Assembly: GCA_963816685.1 (NCBI GenBank)
Contig: CAWFMB010000005.1
Location: 1-64,000 of the forward strand
From: CAVYUC01 sp963816685
GTDB taxonomy: Bacteria > Bacteroidota > Bacteroidia > Bacteroidales > Prolixibacteraceae
Reading direction: 5' to 3'
Length of the DNA stretch: 64,000 nt
Below are positions 1 to 7,590 of the stretch, piece after piece; position 1 is the stretch's first letter; each line of letters starts with the position of its first letter. The translations under genes and the position numbers were made by a program. The notes beneath the pieces were generated by a model, which saw only the letters and a program-made list of their open reading frames with translations, was not told the origin of the DNA and searched no databases.

Positions 1-69
1 AAAATGAAAAGCAGGATTCCGGTTTTATTCATGATTCGGTTCATTTTTTAAAATGATAGAATTTATTCT

Positions 70-138
70 CCCGCAGATTTCGCAGATGAACGCTGATTAT
101 TAAAATGGATTTCTAGGAAAATAAGCGGAATCAGCGGG
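70..138. repeat. Intergenic palindromic repeat
   Basis: Imperfect inverted repeat. The left arm CCCGCAGATTTCGC (70-83) pairs with the right arm GCGGAATCAGCGGG (125-138) with two mismatches around a 41-base AT-rich loop. The arms resemble the dispersed 'CGCAGATT...AATCAGCGGGA' elements often seen between Bacteroidota genes (from memory of such genomes). Bases 1-203 otherwise show no gene. Confidence 0.5.
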
Positions 139-203
139 AAATTTTACTTTTTGTTACACATGCAGATGTTTCTTTAAAATTAGTTACGCGTATCCGTAGC
201 GTA

Positions 204-332
204 TCATACCTCTCTGTTTAAATTTCTGATCTCTTCAGCAGTATACTTAAATTTTGCAGGATGCTTTTTTAGCTTTTTATTTAAAGCTTTTAGTTTTTGC
301 AATCTGGTATAATTATTTTGATCTTTCTTCAT
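204..332 (-). CDS. Small lysine-rich protein, hypothetical (42 aa)
   Basis: An ATG at 332 opens a 42-codon frame ending in TGA at 204-206, only 21 bases after the stop of the sulfatase on the same strand. It could therefore be the last cistron of that operon. The product is very basic (about 11 Lys and 4 Arg), has no signal peptide and looks alpha-helical, with a Lys/Leu-rich first half and a short acidic patch near the end. I do not recognise a family. The upstream bases are AT-rich without a strong Shine-Dalgarno, which is common in Bacteroidota. It could be a chance frame; support is spacing and composition only. Confidence 0.35.
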   Translation of the reverse strand: MKKDQNNYTRLQKLKALNKKLKKHPAKFKYTAEEIRNLNREV

Positions 333-353
333 AAAAAATATTCTGATGTCATA

Positions 354-1793
354 TCAGTTAAATGCAAATACATCCGATTCCGTTCGGGCTCGTTCCATCA
401 GTTGCTCCAGCTCTTTTACGATTTCAGGGTGCTCGTCAGCCACATTATTTTCCTCTCCAATGTCGTTGCTTAGATTGTACAATTCGGTAGTTGTTTTTCC
501 CGGAACGGAAACATCATATCTCACCAGTTTCCAGTCGCCTTTCCGTATGGCTTTTCGGCCGCCTTTTTCATGAAACTCCCAATACAAATAATCGTGCTCT
601 TTTTGCCCGCCTTCCCCCAGCAATGTGGGCAGAAAAGAGATTCCATCGATATTGTCCGGCTTTTCAATTCCCACAATATCGGCAATGGTTGGCATGATGT
701 CCCAAAATGCAGAGATGTGGCTGGTTTTACTGCCTGCTTCCACTTTTCCGGGCCACCAAACTATCATCGGCTCCCGGATTCCGCCTTCGTATAAATCGCG
801 TTTGTAACCTTTCAGCGGGCCGTTGCTGTCGAAATAATCGGGGTCAGCGCCGCCTTCCAAATGGGGGCCGTTGTCCGAAGAAAACATTACAATTGTGTTT
901 TTATCAAGCCCCAGTTTTTTCAATTTTACAAGTACTTCACCCACTTGCTCGTCGAGGTGGGTCACCATTGCAGCAAAAGCCGCATGGCTTTCAGGCTGAG
1001 TACCGTATCCGCCGTTGCGGAAATTCTCATCGCCAGGTTCGGTACCTTTATATTCTTTTTCAGGAAGATATTTCCCGCGGAAGTTTTCCAGGTATTTCTC
1101 CGGAAGCAGCAGCTCGGCATGTGGAATGGTTGACGGATAATACAGGAAAAATGGTTTGTCTTTGTTGGCCTCAATAAAATCAAGTGCATGTTGCTGAATG
1201 GAATCCGCAGAATATTGTTCGTACTGGTCTCCCGTATTGTCGGTGAGCATCACTTTCTCCTGGTTGTCCCACAAATGCGTGGGATAGTAATTATGGGCAA
1301 TCCGCTGGCAGTTGTAGCCGTAAAATTCGTCGAATCCCTGCATGTTTGCATCGCCTTCCGAGCCGGGATAGCCGAGTCCCCATTTTCCAAATCCGCCGGT
1401 AACATAACCTGCCTGTTTCAGCATTTCGGCCATGGTAAACGTAGAATCCGGGATGGGCCACTGACCTTCGGGTTTTACCTCTTTGTTGCCGCGGATGGGT
1501 GTATGCCCTGTTGTCTGACCGGTCATCAGCGACGAACGCGACGGGGCACAAACGGTACATCCTGCATAATGCTGGGTGAACAGCATTCCTTCGGCTGCCA
1601 TTTTATCCAGGTTCGGTGTTTCGAAGTGTGTTTGTCCGTAAATGCTTAAATCGCCGTAACCCAAATCATCAGCAAGAATATAAACGATGTTGGGTTTGTT
1701 GTTTTCACTGGTTTGCATGTCGGGTTTTTTCTGAGGGCTCTGGCACGAAACAATAAGTAAACTTAAAAAGCCTGCGAAGAATAGATTTTTCAT
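354..1793 (-). CDS. Sulfatase, formylglycine-dependent S1 family lipoprotein
   Basis: 479 aa. The N-terminus is a lipoprotein signal with a Cys at residue 17 (LLIVSC), so the enzyme should be membrane-anchored outside the cytoplasm. Type I sulfatase features are clear: metal-binding Asp pair in ADDLGYGD (D42, D43), the C-x-P-S-R maturation motif CAPSR with C82 to be converted to formylglycine, GKWG (K137), IPH (H225), and SSDNGPH (D307, N308). It should remove sulfate esters from a sulfated glycan. The middle motif reads GKWG, not the commoner GKWH, which narrows the subfamily, but the substrate cannot be assigned. It lies 56 bases downstream of a Gfo/Idh/MocA gene on the same strand, so the two are probably co-transcribed. 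The Cys-type active site needs a formylglycine-generating enzyme (anSME/FGE) encoded elsewhere. Confidence 0.9.
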   Translation of the reverse strand: MKNLFFAGFLSLLIVSCQSPQKKPDMQTSENNKPNIVYILADDLGYGDLSIYGQTHFETPNLDKMAAEGMLFTQHYAGCTVCAPSRSSLMTGQTTGHTPIRGNKEVKPEGQWPIPDSTFTMAEMLKQAGYVTGGFGKWGLGYPGSEGDANMQGFDEFYGYNCQRIAHNYYPTHLWDNQEKVMLTDNTGDQYEQYSADSIQQHALDFIEANKDKPFFLYYPSTIPHAELLLPEKYLENFRGKYLPEKEYKGTEPGDENFRNGGYGTQPESHAAFAAMVTHLDEQVGEVLVKLKKLGLDKNTIVMFSSDNGPHLEGGADPDYFDSNGPLKGYKRDLYEGGIREPMIVWWPGKVEAGSKTSHISAFWDIMPTIADIVGIEKPDNIDGISFLPTLLGEGGQKEHDYLYWEFHEKGGRKAIRKGDWKLVRYDVSVPGKTTTELYNLSNDIGEENNVADEHPEIVKELEQLMERARTESDVFAFN

Positions 1794-1849
1794 TTGATAT
1801 CTTTAATTTGATTTGTCAGGTAAAAATTTAAAGTAAATAATTCATTTTC

Positions 1850-3121
1850 TCAGGCAAACTTCGATAAGTCGAGGTTGGGATTGTACTCCTGATTGGAAAA
1901 ATACATTTCGTCCCACAACGTTTTTTCCTGAGACGTTGCACTCATCCTACCCAAAATAGCAGTCAGTGTGGACATCGCTCCCGAATGCGCTTCGTTAATC
2001 AAGTCTCCGGACTCAATGCTGTGGACAAAAGCTTTCACCTTGTTTGGCGTTGAATCATATAGTGCAGAAGTGAAAGCTCCCGAAGCCCGTTGTTCTTCTG
2101 TGGGCTCACCTTTTACCACGCCTGAATCCCACGGGTTGTCGCCGTCGATAAAAACACCGCGGCTGTAGTGGGCTTCCGCAAATCCCTTCGTGCCGATAAA
2201 GCGGGCACATACATCACCGAATTTCGGCCCGAACTGGGTGGAATGAACACTTACATTGATCTGTTCCGGGTAATCATAAATCACCTGGTAATTTGTAAAT
2301 GTATTGCCAAAATCAGGTCCGCCTTTCCGGTTTCCGTTTCCAACCGATGCGTCCGGCTTTTCGTTCAGTATCCAGTTGCCCACATCAATCATGTGGATAG
2401 CCTGGTCGAGAAAGATACCACCGGATAATTCGCGAAAATGGAAATGGTTGCGGATCATAAACTCCTCGCGCGAATCTCCCACAGGTTGCACTACCTGTCC
2501 GCTTCCCGAAGAAATATAATACAACTGCACGTTGACAACTTCACCGATGTCGCCGCGGCGGATGCGGTTGGCCATTTCAACATACGGTGTGGCATGGCGA
2601 ATCTGGAAACCAATGGCCACACTCACCTTATCTTTTGCTTTTGCACCCGCTGCGATAACTTTTTTGCATCCTGCCACATCGGGCGATGCAGGCTTTTCGC
2701 AGTACACATGTTTGCCGCCTTCCACCGCAGCATCCAAAAACAGCGGGTGCGTGTAAGCGGGCGCCGATACCAAAACAGCGTCCACATCCGGATCGTGAAT
2801 CACACTCTGGTAAGCCAGCGGGCCGCGGTACACTTTTTTGTCTGCGATAGCAACTCCGTTGTTGTCTTTATTCAGCTTGTCAAATTTCGGTTTGGCATTC
2901 TCCAACTGATAGCCAAATAAATCGCCCATGGCAATAATTTGTGCACTGGTGTTGTTTACCATGTCGGAAATAACGGCGGTGCCGCGGTTTCCGCAACCGA
3001 TAATTCCCACACGGACTGCTGAATTTGCACGTGTTCCAAAAACAGTAGTGGGTTTTAAAATGGTGATGGCAGAAATTGCGGCGGCTGAGGTAAGAAAATT
3101 TCTTCGCGTTACAGGTTTCAT
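1850..3121 (-). CDS. Gfo/Idh/MocA family oxidoreductase, Tat-exported
   Basis: 423 aa. It starts with a twin-arginine signal (TRRNFLTSAAA, then a hydrophobic stretch to about residue 29), so it is probably exported folded with its cofactor. The Rossmann fold opens with VGIIGCGNRG (about residues 38-47), the family EKP motif is YCEKPASP, and the C-terminal half contains the GGIFLDQAIHMIDVGNW segment typical of the substrate domain. Members oxidise, reduce or epimerise sugars using tightly bound NAD(P), and some Tat-exported members act as NAD-dependent glycosidases (GH109-like). Which activity applies here cannot be read from sequence. It precedes the sulfatase by 56 bases on the same strand, which suggests a shared role in processing a sulfated or amino-sugar glycan. 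Confidence 0.85.
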   Translation of the reverse strand: MKPVTRRNFLTSAAAISAITILKPTTVFGTRANSAVRVGIIGCGNRGTAVISDMVNNTSAQIIAMGDLFGYQLENAKPKFDKLNKDNNGVAIADKKVYRGPLAYQSVIHDPDVDAVLVSAPAYTHPLFLDAAVEGGKHVYCEKPASPDVAGCKKVIAAGAKAKDKVSVAIGFQIRHATPYVEMANRIRRGDIGEVVNVQLYYISSGSGQVVQPVGDSREEFMIRNHFHFRELSGGIFLDQAIHMIDVGNWILNEKPDASVGNGNRKGGPDFGNTFTNYQVIYDYPEQINVSVHSTQFGPKFGDVCARFIGTKGFAEAHYSRGVFIDGDNPWDSGVVKGEPTEEQRASGAFTSALYDSTPNKVKAFVHSIESGDLINEAHSGAMSTLTAILGRMSATSQEKTLWDEMYFSNQEYNPNLDLSKFA

Positions 3122-3213
3122 AATACGTTGGTTTAAAAAAGATGGTTTTCAAAGTTAAAAGAAAAACATGAGATGAACCAAATTACTGAAGAAACCATGC
3201 AGTAAAAATCAGT

Positions 3214-4302
3214 TTACATTTCCAAATCTTCATAACTGAGTGCATTTAATCGCAGCAACTCGTAATGTTTTTTAAAGGAAACCTTCAGGGGAAGCGAACG
3301 GTATGGCAGGTGGTGTTCCTTTGAAAACTTTCGGATAACTTCTGTAACTTCAGGGGCATAAACGCTGCTTATACCCGGAAACAGGTGGTGTGAGAGATGA
3401 AACGTAAAATTTGCCAGCACATTTCGTATGATCCAGTTGTTGCTTTCAATATCGTTGGTTGTGGACATTTGGTGCCGCAGCCAGCTCATCCGCAGGTTTC
3501 CGTTTTCATCTGTTTCAGGAAAATCAACTTCAGTATTTGCATGGGGTGTAAGCAGCACAAACATCGCCATCAGGCTTCCAACCACCGTCATGATTAAAAA
3601 ACCGGATAAAGCCTGCAGGAATGAAGTATTGCCAAGCCACCAGGGTGCGATAATCATCATGAACAGATAAAACGACTTATACAAAAACAATTTTACATAT
3701 TCAATTTTTGGAATATCCACAAGCTTGTGAACCATCCGTTCTTTTGAAAAGAAATCGCGGAAATCACGAAAAAGCAGCCAGTTGATCATGTAGAACGGGT
3801 AAAGCAAAAAAACATAAATATGCTGAAACCGCTGGTGTCTTTTAAGCGGTTCATTGGGGAAAACAGTGACCAAATCACTCTGTTCGATGTCTGTATCCCA
3901 ACCGTTGACATCGGGGTAGCGGTGATGAAAAAGGATGTGCCTTTTTTTCCACATAAAACTGTTGGCGCCCAGAAAATCGAAGATACCGTAAACAGCTGAA
4001 TTGTATTTCTGATTTTTAAAGATGCTCCCGTGGGCGGCTTCGTGGATTACATTTAAAAAGATGATTACAAGCAAAATTCCCATCAGGATATACATCGAAT
4101 AAAATACAACCGGACGGCCCGACCAGATAAATGCAATAGCATATAGTGCCAGGTAAATTGCAGGCAAAAGAACTATTTTAATTTTTACAGCCGTTAACCT
4201 CGATTCCGGAAGCTGTTTTATCCGATCGTTAACCTGTTTCAGAAGTTCCATCAATAACTTTTGATCGTTCTCAACAATTGAGTGGACAGGAGCTTTTTGC
4301 AT
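3214..4302 (-). CDS. Membrane fatty-acid desaturase
   Basis: 362 aa integral membrane protein with the three histidine boxes of acyl-lipid/acyl-CoA desaturases: HEAAH (H87, H91), HILFHH (H122, H126, H127) and HLSHH (H302, H305, H306). Hydrophobic segments at about 43-60, 68-85, 165-180 and 215-255 fit the usual four-helix scaffold with a di-iron centre on the cytoplasmic side. It should introduce a double bond into membrane acyl chains using O2 and an electron donor not encoded nearby. Regiospecificity cannot be inferred. It lies downstream of the trpS terminator on the same strand and so probably has its own promoter in the 120-base gap. Confidence 0.88.
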   Translation of the reverse strand: MQKAPVHSIVENDQKLLMELLKQVNDRIKQLPESRLTAVKIKIVLLPAIYLALYAIAFIWSGRPVVFYSMYILMGILLVIIFLNVIHEAAHGSIFKNQKYNSAVYGIFDFLGANSFMWKKRHILFHHRYPDVNGWDTDIEQSDLVTVFPNEPLKRHQRFQHIYVFLLYPFYMINWLLFRDFRDFFSKERMVHKLVDIPKIEYVKLFLYKSFYLFMMIIAPWWLGNTSFLQALSGFLIMTVVGSLMAMFVLLTPHANTEVDFPETDENGNLRMSWLRHQMSTTNDIESNNWIIRNVLANFTFHLSHHLFPGISSVYAPEVTEVIRKFSKEHHLPYRSLPLKVSFKKHYELLRLNALSYEDLEM

Positions 4303-4424
4303 GATTAAAGATTCAAATTATACTTACATATAATCTATAATTTTTAACACAAATGTCTCATTATTTGTTGAAAACAAATCCCGGAAATTTGAGGATAAAA
4401 ATCAAAAGTTTGGATGAATGGAAT

Positions 4425-4449
4425 AAAAAAAGCCGGACAACAGTCCGGC
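4425..4449 (-). terminator. Rho-independent terminator after trpS
   Basis: Perfect 7-bp stem GCCGGAC / GTCCGGC (4432-4438 and 4443-4449) with a 4-base loop. Read on the minus strand it is followed by a run of seven T. It sits 26 bases after the trpS stop and separates trpS from the desaturase gene. Confidence 0.8.
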
Positions 4450-4475
4450 AAATTGTAATTGAGGTATACTTACTT

Positions 4476-5476
4476 CTAAAAAAGTTTCTTAAATCCGATG
4501 ACTTCCTTTACTTCCTGCAGCGTTCGTGAAGCCGACTCGCGTGCCTTTTCCGCACCCAATTTTGCAACCTTCGCAAGATACGAATCATCTTCCAGAATTT
4601 CAATAATCCTGTCGCGAATTGGAGCTGTATACGAAATAATATCTTCGGCCAGTTGTTTTTTCATATCGCCGTAGCGGATTTCACATTTGTTGTACAGTTC
4701 ATCAAAATGAGCCACGGTACCGGGCGCCGAAACAATTTCCAAAAGGGTAAACAGGTTTTGAATGGCTTCCGGTTTTTGCTGGTTCATTTCTGTGGGGCCT
4801 GAATCGGTTACTGCCCGCATCACTTTTTTACGAATCGATTTTGGGTCTTCGTATAAATTGATGGCATTGCCTTCAGATTTACCCATTTTACCGCTGCCGT
4901 CGAGGCCGGGACTTTTATCATATCCTTTCCGTCGAAGGTGTACGGGCGCGGAATCGGGAATACTTTTTTGCCGTACATCCGGTTAAAGCGTTTGGCGAAT
5001 TTACGCGCCATCTCCAGGTTTTGCTCCTGGTCTTTTCCCACCGGAACATAGTTGGCTTTGTGAATGATAATGTCGGCTGCCATTAAAACAGGGTAGGTGA
5101 GCAGGCCGGCATTCACATTATCGGGTTGCTGGCGGGCTTTGTCCTTAAACGAAGTGGTGCGCTCCAGTTCGCCCAGATAGGCATTCATGTTCAGGAAGGT
5201 GTACAACTCGGTTACCTCGGGCACATCGCTTTGAATAAATATGGTTGCTTTTTCCGGATCGATTCCGCAGGCAAGGTATTCGGCTAAAACCTGCTTCACG
5301 CCCGACTGCAAATCGCCCGGCGTAGGGTGGGTTGTAAGCGAATGGATATCCGCAATAAAAAAGAAGCAGTTAAAATCGTCCTGCATGCGAATGAAATTGC
5401 GCACCGCCCCAAAGTAATTTCCCAGGTGCAAATATCCTGTTGGCCGTATTCCACTCAGTACCGTTGGTTTTTTCAT
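4476..5476 (-). pseudogene. trpS: Tryptophanyl-tRNA synthetase, interrupted by one frameshift
   Basis: Charges tRNA-Trp with tryptophan, a class I synthetase. The upstream reading frame gives the N-terminal catalytic part, with the HIGH-type signature in TGYLHLGNYFG. A second frame beginning around 4910 gives the KMSKS-type loop KMGKSEGN and the C-terminal helical domain to the stop at 4476. The frames join if one base is restored in the CCGGG tract at 4906-4910 (expected product VPGLDGSGKMGKS). Everything else matches a full-length enzyme of about 333 aa. The start is taken at 5476 (MKKPTVLSGIRPTG): a longer Met at 5503 would overlap a TATTTTTG -7 box at 5501-5508. The gene is essential and normally single-copy, so a sequencing or assembly error is the likeliest explanation. 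Confidence 0.85.
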
Positions 5477-5500
5477 TTTCGTGTAATTCCTGTTTGGCTG

Positions 5501-5508
5501 CAAAAATA
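5501..5508 (-). promoter_or_regulatory. Bacteroidota -7 promoter box for trpS
   Basis: On the minus strand reads TATTTTTG, matching TAnnTTTG, about 25 bases before the chosen trpS ATG at 5476. It supports the shorter start. No clear -33 TTTG was confirmed. Confidence 0.4.
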
Positions 5509-5561
5509 GATATTCGGGCGTAAACTAAAAATATTCAGTAGAAAATAGTAGGTTCACGGGA

Positions 5562-5582
5562 TGCGGAGTTTCCAACTCCGCA
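5562..5582. repeat. Short perfect hairpin (9-bp arms)
   Basis: TGCGGAGTT (5562-5570), loop TCC, AACTCCGCA (5574-5582). A GC-rich perfect stem-loop of the kind found dispersed in Bacteroidota spacers. It has no T-run, so it is not a clear terminator. Confidence 0.55.
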
Positions 5583-5635
5583 AAAACGGATTACCGGATT
5601 TATAATGACGAGGGCGTCTCAAAAAGTTTGCTTTC

Positions 5636-5707
5636 TTGTCATTCTGAGCGAAGTCGAAGAATCCATCCCATTGAAGACGAATGTTTCGACTACGCACAAC
5701 ATGACAA
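5636..5707. repeat. Dispersed palindromic repeat, 23-bp arms
   Basis: The left arm at 5636-5658 (TTGTCATTCTGAGCG then AAGTCGAA) and the right arm at 5685-5707 (TTCGACTACGC then ACAACATGACAA) are inverted copies with four mismatches in 23 positions. The GTCATTCTGAGCGAAGTCGAA core is familiar as a dispersed intergenic palindrome in many Bacteroidota. A related composite element lies at 60586-60769. Confidence 0.65.
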
Positions 5708-5828
5708 AAATGAATTGCAATTCATTTTTGAAATCGCCTTCCCGGCGGCCGAAAGCGACTGTTTTTTCCCCGCTGATACACATTTATGTGGTATTCCTCA
5801 GCATCCTATGCGTATTTTCCGCAATGAA

Positions 5829-5875
5829 AAAACCGTATTTCTACGTATGAAAATGTACCGTAGAAATACGGTTTT
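5829..5875. repeat. Perfect 17-bp stem-loop
   Basis: AAAACCGTATTTCTACG (5829-5845) and its exact reverse complement (5859-5875) around a 13-base loop. The end of the + strand arm is GGTTTT, so it could act as a weak bidirectional terminator, but it lies between divergent genes, where no terminator is needed. Confidence 0.7.
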
Positions 5876-6252
5876 ATCCCATGAAATCTATCTGTACCTT
5901 TCACCACAATAATCTGAAGCAATTTGTTTGAACTATAAAATTTAAACGATACGAAACCAAAAATATGTTAAAGAACAGATGAAAATTAAGCAACCTTTTT
6001 AGTAATTTTAGAATTTATAAATAGAAACTCTAATTACAAACACCTTTAAATAAAGAACCAAAACAGCAACACGTATAACAATCATTTCTTAAAGCCATCT
6101 AAATAAGACCCAATGATACTAACCTTTAAAAAACCGAATGGTATGATACACGGCCCGTAATCAAAATTTATCACCAGTTATTTCAATATAAATAAGTGAT
6201 TTAGAAAAAGTCAATAGTACATTTTCTTTTTATCAAAATTAAAACTTAATCT

Positions 6253-6923
6253 ATGCGAAACATTTCAAAATATGTAATCATACTGTTCATTATTATACTG
6301 GCCCTGCCGGTTTTTGGACAGAAAAAAAAAAGTTTAACCATAAGTGGTGTAATTGCAGCAAAGTTCATTAATATGAGAAGATCAAGTCTTATGACTGGGA
6401 CCGACATTAGGGTTATGTTCTCATTATGCCGGGACCCTGGAATGTGAATTGATTTATATGCAGGAAATTTCTGAAAACGGTTTGAAATTGGTGCTGGATT
6501 AAATTATCAGCATAGGAGCTTGTATCCTCTTATATAATCCCAATGGCGAAACATACATTTACATTCAATGACATTTGCATTTCGCCAATATTATTCAAAA
6601 AATACATAAAAATAATGCAGTACCCATAATCAAATTTATACACTACCACCGGCTTCTATAATGGCAAAACAACAAAAATTAAAGCTGTTTGGCCTGCCAG
6701 TTCAGGATGGAAACAATTTCCGACCAATAAAGTTGCAAACTATTCTGATGACGTTATATTCTCCGATTTCTATCTTGATTTTGGATATCACACCTCGCTA
6801 AAAAAGACATTTATATTTTCTGTTGCGCCTTTTTTAAAATACCGCATCAATAAAACCTGGATGAACTACCATCAAAACAAATTTCATTATGGATTTAAAC
6901 TTAATTTCTCATTAAACTTTTAA
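6253..6923 (+). pseudogene. Decayed outer-membrane beta-barrel gene, paralogue of the next gene
   Basis: It starts with a good signal peptide (MRNISKYVIILFIIILALPVFG) but the frame closes at 6447. Further fragments follow in other frames: one at about 6408-6500 containing YAGTLECELIYMQEIS, then GAGLNYQ around 6495, and a final stretch from about 6645 to the stop at 6921 containing NYSDDVIFSDFYLDFGY and APFLKYRINKTWMNYHQ. The last part aligns closely with the C-terminus of the intact protein immediately downstream (YSDDVNFIDLYLGLGY, CPFLKYRANKTWLNTHQ). It has several frameshifts and at least one in-frame stop, so this is genuine decay of one copy of a tandem duplication and not a single sequencing slip. 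Confidence 0.8.
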
Positions 6924-6927
6924 AATT

Positions 6928-7587
6928 ATGGAAAAGGCACCATTTAAACTTAAGTTTTCTTTTTATATCTTTTTTATGTTTATTCATTTATCTATTTATT
7001 CACAGGAGAATAAAAATTCAATTCAGATATCGGGGATAGCTATCCATTATCAAAACTATGAAGAGAATCATCTAATCGGGCCTTTTAAAGGGTATTATGA
7101 CAATGAAATATCTCCAGGCATAGAATGTTTATTCAATAAACAAATTTCAAAATCGATTAATATTAGTACCGGGCTAAGTTATAACTTTGGAAAAAACTCT
7201 TCCTACTTTATAACACCTACAAGATTCAGGTTTCAGGAATTAAGCATACCCCTACTTTTTGGTGGTAATTTTTTAGGACATAAAAGAGGTTTTTTAAATT
7301 TTACTTCAGGTCTTTTTTTTGGAAAAACCTTAAATATTATAGCTGAGGTACCCAGCAAATATATACCATGGACAGACCTAACATTTTATGAAGATTTAGA
7401 AGGTTATTCTGATGATGTAAATTTTATTGATTTATACTTGGGTTTGGGATATTCTATAAGATTGAATAAAGAAAAGGCTTTTAACATCTGTCCTTTCTTA
7501 AAATACAGGGCAAATAAAACCTGGCTCAACACGCACCAAAAGGAAACACAATTCGGATTAAAACTTAGCTATTCACTTAAATTTTAA
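6928..7587 (+). CDS. Outer-membrane beta-barrel protein (PorT-like), hypothetical
   Basis: 219 aa. Signal peptide MEKAPFKLKFSFYIFFMF to about residue 25 (IYSQ), then alternating hydrophobic/polar strands with Gly/aromatic turns and a final strand ending in Phe (LKLSYSLKF), the usual C-terminal signature of outer-membrane barrels. It is probably a small 8-10-strand barrel of the porin-family type. It starts 5 bases after the end of its decayed paralogue, and the GH16 gene begins 3 bases after its stop, so the two intact genes are almost certainly co-transcribed. A role with the glycanase is possible but not demonstrable. Confidence 0.7.
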   Translation: MEKAPFKLKFSFYIFFMFIHLSIYSQENKNSIQISGIAIHYQNYEENHLIGPFKGYYDNEISPGIECLFNKQISKSINISTGLSYNFGKNSSYFITPTRFRFQELSIPLLFGGNFLGHKRGFLNFTSGLFFGKTLNIIAEVPSKYIPWTDLTFYEDLEGYSDDVNFIDLYLGLGYSIRLNKEKAFNICPFLKYRANKTWLNTHQKETQFGLKLSYSLKF

Positions 7588-7590
7588 ATC

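Larger units (their letters stand above)
5509..6252. other. Repeat-bearing spacer without a convincing gene
   Basis: About 740 bases between trpS and the decayed barrel gene. It holds three separate inverted repeats (listed individually at 5562-5582, 5636-5707 and 5829-5875) followed by 370 AT-rich bases without a credible reading frame. Short open frames here run across the repeats and have no family resemblance. Confidence 0.6.

Noticed and set aside
4820..5503. Programmed -1/+1 frameshifting in trpS
   Set aside because: No slippery heptamer or nearby stimulatory structure is visible; a missing base in the CCGGG tract explains the split.
5605..5912. Two overlapping + frames of 81 and 94 codons
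   Set aside because: They cross the GTCATTCTGAGCG palindrome and the 17-bp stem-loop and have no signal or family resemblance.
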